A stretch of 64,000 bases of DNA from Aliiroseovarius salicola (GCF_027891095.1 NZ_JAQIIO010000008.1:79234-143233); one strand, 5' to 3'. Shown: positions 46,843 through 55,487, numbered from the stretch's first letter. Notes: generated by a model not told the origin, from the letters alone. Program-made: numbers and translations.

Positions 46843-47493
46843 TTATGCGGTCTCGGCAATCGTTCCGCCCTGCGATGGGACGGGCTTGCCAGCCAGCGAA
46901 TAACACAGCCACCCGCAGCTCATCTCACGCGTAACCCCAACGCGCTTCAGGGTTGGTTCAAATGCGCTGGCATCCATCGACCACAGCCCAACCCCAATAG
47001 CATCGCGACCCTCACCTTCCATGCCGATCACGTCCGGCTCCAGACCCATCAGGCGATAAATGCGCTGCATCCGCGGGTCAAATACGCCAACATAATGCTT
47101 GAGTTTGTACGCGTCCATAAGTTCCCCGGCCCCCAGCGCAAGGGCTGCAGATGCCCGTTTGTCGGCTTTTGGGGAAAGACAGAAGCGGGTGCATTCCCAA
47201 ATCAGCGGGCTTTCAATTGTCACCCCACCGGTCAAGTGACTGAAATGCTCGTTGACCATCGTGCGCCCCACTGTGGGCATAAAGCGCATGGATCCACCGT
47301 GGCGACCATCGGCCATTTCCCAGATAACATAGAGGGGATTGAGGTCATCATATTGATCCCGCTCTTCCCCAGCCGCATTCACCGTTACATCCCAACCTAG
47401 GCGCTTAGAGAATTGTTCCGTTCGGTCGCGAAACATCGTGTCACGCAGCAAGGGAAAACGAGAAAGGTCGTTAGCATAGAGGTAACGCAGCAT
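46843..47493 (-). CDS. luxI: Acyl-homoserine-lactone synthase (LuxI family)
   Basis: Makes N-acyl homoserine lactone signals from SAM and acyl-ACP. 216 aa. Conserved LuxI residues are visible: R24, F28, W34 (FRDRTEQFSKRLGWDV), D46, D49 or D50 (RDQYDDL), R70 (GSMRF), E100 and R103 (IWECTRF). AGGAG is 8 nt before the ATG and sits directly next to a hairpin (47506-47529). Partner of the luxR gene just upstream on the same strand. Genus-specific name not assigned. Confidence 0.95.
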   Translation of the reverse strand: MLRYLYANDLSRFPLLRDTMFRDRTEQFSKRLGWDVTVNAAGEERDQYDDLNPLYVIWEMADGRHGGSMRFMPTVGRTMVNEHFSHLTGGVTIESPLIWECTRFCLSPKADKRASAALALGAGELMDAYKLKHYVGVFDPRMQRIYRLMGLEPDVIGMEGEGRDAIGVGLWSMDASAFEPTLKRVGVTREMSCGWLCYSLAGKPVPSQGGTIAETA

Positions 47494-47505
47494 TGTGGAG
47501 GCTCC

Positions 47506-47529
47506 TGTGTCCGATCAGCTGAGGACACA
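47506..47529 (-). promoter_or_regulatory. Hairpin directly upstream of the luxI ribosome binding site
   Basis: Perfect arms TGTGTCC and GGACACA separated by ten bases; on the minus strand the second arm runs straight into the AGGAG of luxI. The core also holds the palindrome TCAGCTGA. It is too near the start codon to be a classical lux box at -42, so an RNA structure in the leader, or an internal operator, is possible. Confidence 0.55.
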
Positions 47530-47603
47530 TTGCCGCCACAGGCGTTAACACCGGCCAGCCGAGCGCACGCCGGGTTCAGACCCGATTAAGACCTATCACG
47601 AGA

Positions 47604-48317
47604 TCACACGATAATCACACCGGTTGACAGGGCGCGCGCAACCGCATGGGTTGTATTCATCGCTCCCAGCTTATGCCGGGCGCTTTCGATATAAACTCTG
47701 AGTGTATGCTCTGAAATCTGCATCTCCGCCGCGGCCTGTGCACGGTTCATACCCTTCGCCAGACAGGTCATGGCACCCAACTCGCGGGGGGACAACATCG
47801 GAGTGGTGGCAGCGTCCCCCCACTGCTCGAACTCGAGCGCCTTTTTATTCAGTTCGTGCGCCAGGATCATCAGGTCGCGGGCATTGTCGGAAATAAACGC
47901 AGTCCACGCATCGTCTTCTGCATGATTGTTCAGCGTGAACAGGGCAAATTGTCCGGAAGGGCCACGGATCGGGATCGTATACCCCTGGTTGCCCAGACCA
48001 TGATCAAGAGCATCCCCCAACATGGCTCTTGCCGCCTTGGATGACCAATCGAGTTCTTTCCAAATTACCGGAGTAAAGCGTTGAAAACAACCATATATTA
48101 CGGGATCCATCCTCAGATAATCTTTTTCGACATAGCGATCGACCCATTCCGGGCTATATGTTCCCGCGCCGAAACGCTCACCAATCGAGTTCACCCAGTG
48201 GTAGACCACATGAAGCACCTTGTAGTAATCCCGCAAGGCTTCGGTCGCGATTTGCAAATCCTCAAGCGTACTCGCGTTCTGAATACTATCGAGCTGCTGT
48301 TCCAGGCTGTCTATCAT
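47604..48317 (-). CDS. luxR: LuxR-family quorum-sensing transcriptional regulator
   Basis: 237 aa. N-terminal autoinducer-binding domain with W58, Y62, D71, P72 and W86 (TYSPEWVDRY, RMDPV, PVIWKELDW), the residues that contact acyl-homoserine lactone in TraR. C-terminal GerE-type helix-turn-helix: LSPRELGAMTCLAKGMNRAQ, AEMQISEHTLRVYIESARHK, LGAMNTTHAVARAL. Encoded 110 nt upstream of luxI in the same direction. Its start codon lies inside the end of the small upstream ORF. Confidence 0.94.
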   Translation of the reverse strand: MIDSLEQQLDSIQNASTLEDLQIATEALRDYYKVLHVVYHWVNSIGERFGAGTYSPEWVDRYVEKDYLRMDPVIYGCFQRFTPVIWKELDWSSKAARAMLGDALDHGLGNQGYTIPIRGPSGQFALFTLNNHAEDDAWTAFISDNARDLMILAHELNKKALEFEQWGDAATTPMLSPRELGAMTCLAKGMNRAQAAAEMQISEHTLRVYIESARHKLGAMNTTHAVARALSTGVIIV

Positions 48318-48501
48318 GTGGCTGCATCATCTCCGCTTTCCGATCCGCAGCATTCGCAATCTCGGTCAAAGCTATGAGACGTGCATCATCCAGCGCCTCA
48401 GCCGTGACAGAAAGATCGTTTTTTCGAGCATAAGCCATCAGGTCGGTAAGAACATCAATGATCCATTCATTCGCCATGTAAAGCCCCGTTTTAAGTTCCA
48501 T
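48286..48501 (-). CDS. Small helical protein overlapping luxR
   Basis: 71 aa from ATG 48501 (MELKTGLYMANEWIIDVLTD), or 63 aa from ATG 48477 (MANEWIIDVLTDLMAYARKN). The predicted structure is helical (LTDLMAYARKNDLSVTAEAL, then DDARLIALTEIANAADRK). The last 32 nt overlap the luxR start, so luxR translation is probably coupled to it. No membrane or DNA-binding motif. I do not recognise it from a named family, but its place before luxR makes a role in the quorum-sensing locus likely. Confidence 0.6.
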   Translation of the reverse strand: MELKTGLYMANEWIIDVLTDLMAYARKNDLSVTAEALDDARLIALTEIANAADRKAEMMQPHDRQPGTAAR

Positions 48502-48701
48502 CACAACACAACCTTAGCATGAGTGATAAAAACCGTTAATTCACCGGTTCTTACTCCCCCAAAATAGTGAGTGAGAAAATTTCAAAGCATTGAAACTTTA
48601 TGTCCTCACCCTCCGCAAATGGCCCGTTCAAACGTGATCCGCGCCCCTTACGGCGAGTTTCTTAAAAGTGATTCGCCCTAAAGAAGAGAGAACAAAAGAA
48701 A

Positions 48702-48732
48702 GAAACCCCTGCGACCGAGCCACAGGGGTTTC
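48702..48732 (-). terminator. Terminator of the crotonyl-CoA carboxylase/reductase gene
   Basis: Ten-base perfect stem GAAACCCCTG / CAGGGGTTTC with an 11-nt loop, followed on the minus strand by TTTCTTTTGTTC. It is 25 nt from the ccr stop. Confidence 0.92.
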
Positions 48733-48756
48733 AAAGTATCGGTATATTCAATCAGA

Positions 48757-50043
48757 TCAGCTGCGCGCTTCCAAAGCATCCTCCAGCGTGCGAAGACCTG
48801 TTTTCGGTGCCTGAACCAGCACCGACATGTTGCCGGGCTTGTGCTCGTTGCGGTACATCTTCAAATGCGCGGCTGGGATTTCATCCCAGGGGAACACTTC
48901 CGACATATAGGGATCGATCCGGCGTTCAATCATCAGCTTGTTGGCTGCAGCAGCCTGCTTCAGGTGAGCAAAGTGAGAACCTTGCAGACGCTTCTGGTGC
49001 ATCCAAGTGTAGCGCACGTCGAACGTACAATTGAAGCCGGTGGTACCTGCACAGATCACAACCATGCCGCCCTTCTTGCAGACCAAGTTGGACACGGGGA
49101 AGGTCGCAGCACCTGGGTGTTCGAACACGATGTCTACGTTGTTGCCCTTGCCGGTGATGTCCCAGATGGCTTTACCAAAGCGGCGCGCTTCCTTGAACCA
49201 GGCATCATATTCTGGCGTGTTGACCGTGGGCAATTGCCCCCAGCAGGTGAAATCCTTGCGGTTGATGACGCCCTTGGCGCCCAGCCCCATCACGAAGTCG
49301 CGCTTGTCTTCGTCCGAGATCACACCAATCGCGTTGCCACCAGCCGCGTTGATCAGCTGGATCGCATAAGAGCCCAGACCACCCGAGGCGCCCCAAACCA
49401 ATACGTTCTGGCCGGGCTTGAGTTCATGTGGGTGGTGACCAAACAGCATCCGATACGCCGTGGCCAGCGTCAGCGTGTAACAAGCCGATTCTTCCCAGGT
49501 CAGATGCTTGGGGCGGCGCAGCAATTGCTGGGCCTGAACGCGGGTAAATTGAGCAAAAGACCCATCTGGGGTTTCATATCCCCAAATCCGTTGGCTCGGC
49601 GAAAACATCGGGTCACCGCCGTTGCATTCCTCGTCGTCACCGTCATCCTGGTTACAGTGGATCACAACCTCGTCGCCCACTTTCCAGCTTTTCACCTTGT
49701 CGCCCACGGCCCAAACAATGCCCGAAGCGTCGGACCCGGCAACGTGGTAGTCCTGCTTATGCACGTCAAACATGCTGACTGGCACACCAAGACCGGCCCA
49801 GATGCCGTTGTAGTTCACACCAGCGGCCATCACCATTACCAGAACCTCATGGCTGTCCAGCGTGGGGGTGTCGACCACCTCAACCTGCATCGCCTTATCA
49901 GGCTCGCCCTGACGCTCGCGGCGGATCGCCCAAGCATACATTTGTTTCGGTACGTGACCCATTGGGGGCATTTCACCGATCTCGTAGAGATCTTTTTTCG
50001 GTGCATCGTATTCCGCGATGCCGGTTTGCGTATCCAAAGCCAT
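48757..50043 (-). CDS. ccrA: Crotonyl-CoA carboxylase/reductase
   Basis: NADPH-dependent reductive carboxylation of crotonyl-CoA to (2S)-ethylmalonyl-CoA, the key step of the ethylmalonyl-CoA pathway for acetyl-CoA assimilation. 428 aa, cytosolic. Zinc-free MDR fold with NADPH motif WGASGGLGSYAIQLINAAGG near residue 218; the N-terminal IRRERQGEPDKAMQVEVVDT, the AGSDASGIVWAVGDKVKSW loop and the FEHPGAATFP region are characteristic of CCR. GGAGG precedes the ATG. The upstream region shares a block with that of ecm. Confidence 0.97.
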   Translation of the reverse strand: MALDTQTGIAEYDAPKKDLYEIGEMPPMGHVPKQMYAWAIRRERQGEPDKAMQVEVVDTPTLDSHEVLVMVMAAGVNYNGIWAGLGVPVSMFDVHKQDYHVAGSDASGIVWAVGDKVKSWKVGDEVVIHCNQDDGDDEECNGGDPMFSPSQRIWGYETPDGSFAQFTRVQAQQLLRRPKHLTWEESACYTLTLATAYRMLFGHHPHELKPGQNVLVWGASGGLGSYAIQLINAAGGNAIGVISDEDKRDFVMGLGAKGVINRKDFTCWGQLPTVNTPEYDAWFKEARRFGKAIWDITGKGNNVDIVFEHPGAATFPVSNLVCKKGGMVVICAGTTGFNCTFDVRYTWMHQKRLQGSHFAHLKQAAAANKLMIERRIDPYMSEVFPWDEIPAAHLKMYRNEHKPGNMSVLVQAPKTGLRTLEDALEARS

Positions 50044-50098
50044 GGTGGCCTCCTGTCAACTACAAGCAGTGATTCTAATTGCCGCGATGCAGAAACGC

Positions 50099-50142
50099 GG
50101 CTGCAAATGCAGCATTACGCATCAGTCAGCAATATTGCAACC
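50099..50142 (-). promoter_or_regulatory. Conserved upstream block of ccr, shared with ecm
   Basis: Minus strand: TTGC, AATATTG, TG, TGCG, AATGCTGCA and GCA occur in the same order as upstream of ecm (51831-51875). It includes palindromes GCTGC-AAAT-GCAGC and GCAATATTGC. It is 56 nt upstream of the ccr start. Candidate site for a pathway regulator. Confidence 0.6.
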
Positions 50143-50193
50143 ACAATTCACCATTATTTGTAACTTTATGTCGCAGATGACGTTAAGGTCAGG

Positions 50194-51621
50194 TTACAGC
50201 TTTGCGACGTCCGCGACCTCAGCGGGTGACAGATCCGACAGATAAATCGGCGTGATCGCCTCTGACAAGTGCGCAATGGAATTGGCGTAGAAGGCAAGTA
50301 TAGCACGGTCGGATGTATTCACCCTATAGCGCCCACCCTCTTCAACAATAAGCTTCCGCATGGCCAAAAGCCGCAGCCCGACCTCAACGGCGTAGTCCAA
50401 ATCGTTACGCGGCATATGTACATGCGCACCATGCGCTTCCATTCCCGCCACCAGCGTCTGAAAACGGTCAGCCACCTCATCGCGTGAATGGCTGTCCTTC
50501 TCCAACATCACAGCCGCCACCACCGGCACCGGCAAGACCGGAACCACCGCGCGGATACGACCCATCAGATCCTGTGCAAGACGTTCAGGCACCTTCTTGT
50601 CATTCTCGGACATGAAGCTTTTCAGCGACACCGGTGAACCGAAGGAAACACTTGCGTAGCCAAATCTGTGGAACCGCCGGGTGATCCGCTGCCACAGATG
50701 TGTGCCCACATGGTGAGCCACATATTTAAAGCGCAGCCCGAACTTCCGCACGCCTTTGACATTGGCTGCCACCAGAACGCGGTCTTCCAGCACCCGATCA
50801 TAGTTCATCGCGACCGGCAGAAACACCACATCACGGTTGGTTTCAGGGTCAAACCCATCAATGATATAACTCAGAAGACCCATTTTGGGCGCTCCCACCT
50901 CTCCGGTCAGCGACAGCCCCCCTTCCGGAAACATCGCCTGTGTCACACCACCTTCCGTCGCCATACGGACATAGCGTGACAACACTTTGCGATAGAGTGC
51001 ATTGCGGCTTCTGCGGCGGATAAAATAGGCGCCCATCGATCTGATCAGCGCGCGCAAAGGCCAGACCCGCGCCCATTCGCCCACTGCGTATGACAGATGC
51101 GAGCGCTCAGCTGCCAGCCATGTCACCAGCACGTAATCCATGTTGGAGCGGTGGTTCATAACGAAAACCACCGTGGCATCGGGGCTTACCTCTTTCAGTC
51201 GCGCCTCATCAAAGGCACCAAGTCGAACACGGTAAAATCCGCGGCTAATGAGTTTTGCCAACCGGATCCCGAACCCAAAATAGGCGGTGGCTGAAAACCG
51301 CGGCACGATCTCACGTGCGTATCGCTGTGCCTTTTCAAACGCCACTTGTTCAGGGATCTGTTCTTCGGCTGCATGTTCTGCAATCGCCCTGGCCACCTCG
51401 GGATCATAAGAAAGACGCTGCACCATGTCATAGCGCCGCGCCAGTTTGAACGGCTCAATCGGTCGCTCCAACCGCTCATTGAGCCGCGCCACGGCCCGCT
51501 CTAAACGCTTGCGAAAGAACCAGCGCACCGAAGGAAAAAGGAAATGCGACGCAAAGGTCACGGTGGCAAATCCGAGGATCAGCACCAATAGCCAAAGAGG
51601 AAGTTCTACCGCCTGCGTCAT
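50194..51621 (-). CDS. Glycerol-3-phosphate/lysophospholipid acyltransferase-like protein (PlsC/PlsB fold)
   Basis: 475 aa. One N-terminal membrane anchor (WLLVLILGFATVTFASHFLF), then the acyltransferase fold with the catalytic motif NHRSNMDYVL (NHx4D) near residue 155, then MFPEGGLSLTG (F-x-EG) and VFLPVAMNYDRV. The C-terminal 130 residues are helical and end DLSPAEVADVAKL. The order fits PlsB/PlsC-type acyltransferases involved in phospholipid assembly, but the acyl donor and acceptor cannot be read from the sequence. Divergent from ecm; the start regions are about 270 bp apart. Confidence 0.85.
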   Translation of the reverse strand: MTQAVELPLWLLVLILGFATVTFASHFLFPSVRWFFRKRLERAVARLNERLERPIEPFKLARRYDMVQRLSYDPEVARAIAEHAAEEQIPEQVAFEKAQRYAREIVPRFSATAYFGFGIRLAKLISRGFYRVRLGAFDEARLKEVSPDATVVFVMNHRSNMDYVLVTWLAAERSHLSYAVGEWARVWPLRALIRSMGAYFIRRRSRNALYRKVLSRYVRMATEGGVTQAMFPEGGLSLTGEVGAPKMGLLSYIIDGFDPETNRDVVFLPVAMNYDRVLEDRVLVAANVKGVRKFGLRFKYVAHHVGTHLWQRITRRFHRFGYASVSFGSPVSLKSFMSENDKKVPERLAQDLMGRIRAVVPVLPVPVVAAVMLEKDSHSRDEVADRFQTLVAGMEAHGAHVHMPRNDLDYAVEVGLRLLAMRKLIVEEGGRYRVNTSDRAILAFYANSIAHLSEAITPIYLSDLSPAEVADVAKL

Positions 51622-51693
51622 GAAAAATCCTTTTCAGGATTCTGGTGAAAGGTAAAGATCACCTTTTCCTTGCCATGATGTCACTGTTTTCCA

Positions 51694-51762
51694 CTTGCAC
51701 CAAATACTCACCCCGAAAGCAGGGGTGCCACAAAGCGTAGCGTGCCAACCCAAACCGGGGGC
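51694..51762. repeat. Degenerate copy F of the structured element
   Basis: CTTGCACCAAATACTCACCCCG-AAAG-CAGGGGTG keeps the AAATA and CACCCCG blocks and a short hairpin, but stem 2 is lost. It lies between the acyltransferase-like and ecm genes. Confidence 0.45.
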
Positions 51763-51830
51763 TCACCCGTTGGGCGTCCGCCCCGTCGGAGAATTTTGTC
51801 GCGCAATAATCCTAACTTTCAAATTCCCTC

Positions 51831-51875
51831 TTGCGTAATATTGTTGCGTCTGCGAAAAATGCTGCACTGCAACAT
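51831..51875 (+). promoter_or_regulatory. Conserved upstream block of ecm, shared with ccr
   Basis: TTGCGTAATATTGTTG, then TGCGAAAAATGCTGCA and CTGCAAC. It matches the upstream block of ccr in order and spacing. It ends 15 nt before the ecm start codon, so if it is bound by a protein, the transcript start must lie close by or the leader is very short. Confidence 0.6.
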
Positions 51876-51890
51876 AGAGCGAGTCACGTC

Positions 51891-53864
51891 ATGACCACTG
51901 AAGAGCGCACCAAAGACCGTCCCTGGCTGTTCCGCACCTATGCCGGCCATTCGACTGCCAAGGCCTCGAACGCCCTTTATCGCACCAATCTGGCCAAGGG
52001 TCAGACCGGGCTTTCCGTGGCCTTCGACCTGCCGACCCAGACCGGATATGACAGTGACCACGTTCTTGCCCGTGGCGAAGTGGGCAAGGTGGGTGTACCG
52101 CTCGCGCATCTGGGCGACATGCGTGCGCTCTTCGACGAGATCCCGCTCGAACAGATGAACACGTCTATGACGATCAACGCCACTGCCCCGTGGTTGCTTG
52201 CCCTTTATATTGCGGCGGCCGAGGAACAGGGCGCAGATGTTTCGAAACTGCAGGGCACGGTGCAGAACGACATCATTAAGGAATATCTCTCGCGCGGCAC
52301 CTATGTCTGCCCACCGAAACCGTCCCTGCGCATGATTACCGATGTGGCCGCCTATACGCGCGAGCATCTGCCCAAGTGGAACCCGATGAACGTCTGTTCC
52401 TATCACTTGCAAGAGGCCGGCGCGACGCCGGAAGAGGAACTCGCCTTTGCACTTGCCACCGCCATTGCAGTGCTCGACGACCTGAAAAACAAGGTCCCCG
52501 CCGAGGCTTTCCCGGCCATGGTCGGCCGCATCTCTTTTTTCGTGAACGCAGGCATCCGCTTCGTGACCGAAATGTGTAAGATGCGGGCATTTGTGGAACT
52601 GTGGGACGAGATCACCCGCGAACGTTACGGCGTCGAAGACCCGAAATTCCGTCGCTTTCGTTACGGTGTACAGGTGAACTCGCTTGGCCTGACCGAACAA
52701 CAGCCGGAAAACAACGTCTACCGCATCCTGATCGAAATGCTCGCCGTGACGCTGTCGAAAAACGCCCGCGCCCGTGCGGTGCAGCTTCCGGCCTGGAACG
52801 AAGCTCTTGGCCTGCCACGCCCGTGGGATCAGCAATGGTCCCTGCGGATGCAGCAGATTATGGCCTATGAAACGGACCTTCTGGAATATGAAGACCTGTT
52901 CGACAACAACCCCGCCGTGGAACGCAAAGTCGCCGCCCTCAAGGAAGGCGCGCGTGCCGAACTGGCGCAGATCGACGGCATGGGCGGTGCGATCTCTTCG
53001 ATCGAATACATGAAGTCGCGTCTGGTGGAGAGCAACGCCGAACGGATCGGCAAGATTGAGGTGGGTGACACCACCGTGGTTGGCGTGAACAAATGGACCG
53101 AAGCCGCTGAAAGCCCGCTCACCGCTGGTGACGGCGCGATCATGGTGGCGGATGCCGAGGCCGAAGCCGACCAGATTACGCGTCTGGATACTTGGCGCGA
53201 GGCCCGCGATGCGAACGCCGTAGAAAAAGCTCTGGCCGACCTGCGGGCCGCTGCCAAGGATGGCACCAACATCATGCCCTCATCGATTGCCGCCGCCAAA
53301 GCCGGCGTCACCACTGGCGAGTGGGGTGAAGTGATGCGTTCAACTTTCGGGCAATACCGCGCACCGACGGGCGTGTCGAAGAACCCATCGAACCGTACCG
53401 AAGGGTTGGATGAGATCCGAGAACGCGTCGCCGCCGTGTCGGGACAGCTGGGTGAGAAACTCAAGTTCCTCGTTGGCAAACCCGGTCTGGACGGCCACTC
53501 AAACGGCGCCGAACAAATCGCCGCCCGCGCCCGTGACTGCGGCATGGATATCACCTATGACGGCATCCGCCTGACACCCGAAGAGCTGGTGGCCTCTGCC
53601 CAAGAGACCGGCGCCCATGTGGTCGGCCTGTCAATCCTCTCCGGCTCGCACATCCCGCTTCTCGAAGAACTGATGGAGCGCATGAAAGCTGCAGGTCTGG
53701 GCCACATCCCGGTTGTCGCCGGGGGCATCATCCCCGACGAAGACGCCGAGAGGCTCCGCGCATTGGGTGTGGCCAAAGTCTACACACCGAAGGACTTTGA
53801 ACTGAACCTGATCATGGAGGATATCGTCACGTTGGTCGCCCCGCAAACGGTGGCTGCCGAGTAA
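51891..53864 (+). CDS. ecm: Ethylmalonyl-CoA mutase
   Basis: B12-dependent rearrangement of (2R)-ethylmalonyl-CoA to methylsuccinyl-CoA in the ethylmalonyl-CoA pathway. 657 aa from ATG 51891 (MTTEERTKDRPWLFRTYAGH). It is a single-chain methylmalonyl-CoA mutase-type enzyme: the N-terminal TIM barrel includes FDLPTQTGYDSDHVLARGEV and TINATAPWLLALYIAAAEEQ; the C-terminal cobalamin-binding domain has KPGLDGHSNGAEQIAARARD with the base-off DxHxxG motif. Close to ccr. ECM rather than general MCM is chosen because of length and the neighbouring ccr. Confidence 0.94.
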   Translation: MTTEERTKDRPWLFRTYAGHSTAKASNALYRTNLAKGQTGLSVAFDLPTQTGYDSDHVLARGEVGKVGVPLAHLGDMRALFDEIPLEQMNTSMTINATAPWLLALYIAAAEEQGADVSKLQGTVQNDIIKEYLSRGTYVCPPKPSLRMITDVAAYTREHLPKWNPMNVCSYHLQEAGATPEEELAFALATAIAVLDDLKNKVPAEAFPAMVGRISFFVNAGIRFVTEMCKMRAFVELWDEITRERYGVEDPKFRRFRYGVQVNSLGLTEQQPENNVYRILIEMLAVTLSKNARARAVQLPAWNEALGLPRPWDQQWSLRMQQIMAYETDLLEYEDLFDNNPAVERKVAALKEGARAELAQIDGMGGAISSIEYMKSRLVESNAERIGKIEVGDTTVVGVNKWTEAAESPLTAGDGAIMVADAEAEADQITRLDTWREARDANAVEKALADLRAAAKDGTNIMPSSIAAAKAGVTTGEWGEVMRSTFGQYRAPTGVSKNPSNRTEGLDEIRERVAAVSGQLGEKLKFLVGKPGLDGHSNGAEQIAARARDCGMDITYDGIRLTPEELVASAQETGAHVVGLSILSGSHIPLLEELMERMKAAGLGHIPVVAGGIIPDEDAERLRALGVAKVYTPKDFELNLIMEDIVTLVAPQTVAAE

Positions 53865-53890
53865 CGGCCCGGATGGTTTCAAAACTCAGA

Positions 53891-53920
53891 AAGGCGCGGG
53901 ACCAACATCGCGCCTTTTTT
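53891..53920 (+). terminator. Terminator of ecm
   Basis: AAGGCGCG-N10-CGCGCCTT followed by TTTT, 27 nt after the ecm stop. The T-run leads directly into copy G of the structured element. Confidence 0.92.
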
Positions 53921-53984
53921 CTTGCCCCAAATACCTTGGGGTGAATTCGCACGACACAGTCGGGTGCAGAGGGGCAAAGCCCCT
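53915..53984 (+). repeat. Dispersed structured intergenic element, copy G
   Basis: TTTTTTCTTGCCCC, AAATACCTTGGGGTGA, stem 1 CGCACGAC-ACA-GTCGGGTGC (one mismatch), stem 2 AGGGGC-AAA-GCCCCT. Stem 2 overlaps the stop codon of the convergent DUF4329 gene. Confidence 0.85.
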
Positions 53985-54525
53985 ACCCGCCCGCCTCTTC
54001 GATCTTCTGAACAAGCTCGTCATAATAATAGCTCTGCTCGATCAGGCCGGTGTCCCCTTCGATAAACTGTGGATCTGAGGGAAGGCATCCCAGACCACAG
54101 ATCTGGTGCACCACCATCTCTTCAGTGTCGACATACCACAGCCGCCCGCCTGGCGTGGCGACCCAGCCATCAATCCCTTCAGCTTCATCCCCCTCCATGT
54201 CCTCGACCGAGGGTAGTTCATTCACATAGTTGGGCGAATAGGCTCCATGCGTATGATAAGAGGCCGTGACCAGCGAGAGCTCATCCGGGTCATCGGGCGC
54301 ACAGGTCCCCTTGCGACCACGACGCGCCTTGGAAAAAGCCACCTTGCCTTCAGCATCACGCCCGATATAGCCACAGTATTCCCGGTTCTTCTCAATCGAA
54401 ATCACCTGCAACTGGGCGAAGATAAGTTTTACGAGAGCCAACTCCTCAGCCCCTTGTGCCACGGTTGCATTCGCTCCGAACGGCAAGGCAAGACATAATG
54501 TACCTAGAATTCCGTAACGCCTCAT
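53983..54525 (-). CDS. DUF4329 domain-containing secreted protein
   Basis: 180 aa. Signal peptide at about residues 1-20 (MRRYGILGTLCLALPFGANA). The DUF4329 core has YCGYIGRDAEGKVAFSKARR, SYHTHGAYSPNYVNELPSVE, then DMEGDEAEGIDGWVATPGG and CGLGCLPSDPQF. The HxH followed by S-x-x-D resembles the JAMM/JAB metal site, but with 12 rather than 7 residues between, so zinc hydrolase activity is only a guess. Probably periplasmic. The stop codon lies in copy G of the structured element. Confidence 0.8.
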   Translation of the reverse strand: MRRYGILGTLCLALPFGANATVAQGAEELALVKLIFAQLQVISIEKNREYCGYIGRDAEGKVAFSKARRGRKGTCAPDDPDELSLVTASYHTHGAYSPNYVNELPSVEDMEGDEAEGIDGWVATPGGRLWYVDTEEMVVHQICGLGCLPSDPQFIEGDTGLIEQSYYYDELVQKIEEAGG

Positions 54526-54751
54526 CAGGTCACCTGCGTTATCTGCTCAATATCTGTCTGATCAATAGGGTCACGCTATGAGGCCCCGCCCATAGGCACA
54601 AAGTCAACCCTTCGACAGGTTTTCATCGCTGCGACCTCTGATGGCCTGTTTGACCTTTCTGATCAGGAAAGGCATCCTGCCCTGATGATTGTCGAGCACC
54701 TACAGACTCGACCAACTCATGTTCAACTTACTTCCATGTGACGAGGATCCC

Positions 54752-55456
54752 ATGACAGTCCATATCGGAGCCGAAAAAGGCCAGATCGCTGAAACCGTGT
54801 TGATGCCGGGCGACCCCTATCGCGCCAAGTGGGTGGCGGAAACCTTTCTGGATGACGCCGAACTGGTGCATGAAGTGCGCGGCATGTTCGGTTTTACCGG
54901 TTCGTGGAAAGGCAATCGCGTGACCATCCAGGGATCGGGCATGGGAATGCCGTCCATGTCGATCTACGCCAATGAGCTTATCCGTGACTATGGAGCCAAG
55001 ACACTTATTCGTATCGGGTCCTGCGGAGGCATGCAGGAACATGTGAAGGTCCGCGATGTGATCATTGCGATGACCACCACGTCGACCTCGACCCCCAGCT
55101 CGACCATGTTCCGCGAGTTGAACTTTGCCCCATGCGCAGACTATTCCCTGCTGTCCGCAGCCGTTAAAGCGGCAAAATCGGTGGATGTTGGCGTGCATGT
55201 GGGTGGAATTTATTCGTCTGACACTTTCTATTCCGAGCGCAAGGATCTGGATGAACAGATGCAGCGCCATGGGATCCTTGGCGTCGAGATGGAAGCGGCT
55301 GAGCTTTACACTCTGGCCAATCGTTACGGGGTGCGGGCACTTGGGATTATGACCGTGTCAGATCACCTTCTGACCGGCGAAGCGCTGCCCTCTGACCAAC
55401 GCGAGAAGAGTTTTGGTGACATGGTCGAGATCGCTCTGAACGCAGCATTTGCATGA
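54752..55456 (+). CDS. deoD: Purine-nucleoside phosphorylase, hexameric (DeoD) type
   Basis: Phosphorolysis of purine (deoxy)ribonucleosides. 234 aa from ATG 54752 ([20 protein letters not shown]). The signature residues [52 protein letters not shown] and [13 protein letters not shown] identify the hexameric class, unlike the trimeric PNP at 41782. The frame back to 54689 is not conserved. Followed by a strong terminator and copy H of the structured element. Confidence 0.96.
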   Translation: MTVHIGAEKGQIAETVLMPGDPYRAKWVAETFLDDAELVHEVRGMFGFTGSWKGNRVTIQGSGMGMPSMSIYANELIRDYGAKTLIRIGSCGGMQEHVKVRDVIIAMTTTSTSTPSSTMFRELNFAPCADYSLLSAAVKAAKSVDVGVHVGGIYSSDTFYSERKDLDEQMQRHGILGVEMEAAELYTLANRYGVRALGIMTVSDHLLTGEALPSDQREKSFGDMVEIALNAAFA

Positions 55457-55462
55457 ATGAAC

Positions 55463-55487
55463 GGCGCGGGAAGGCTCCCGCGCCTTT
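55463..55487 (+). terminator. Terminator of deoD
   Basis: Nine-base perfect stem GGCGCGGGA / TCCCGCGCC, four-base loop, then TTTA, directly after the deoD stop. Confidence 0.85.
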
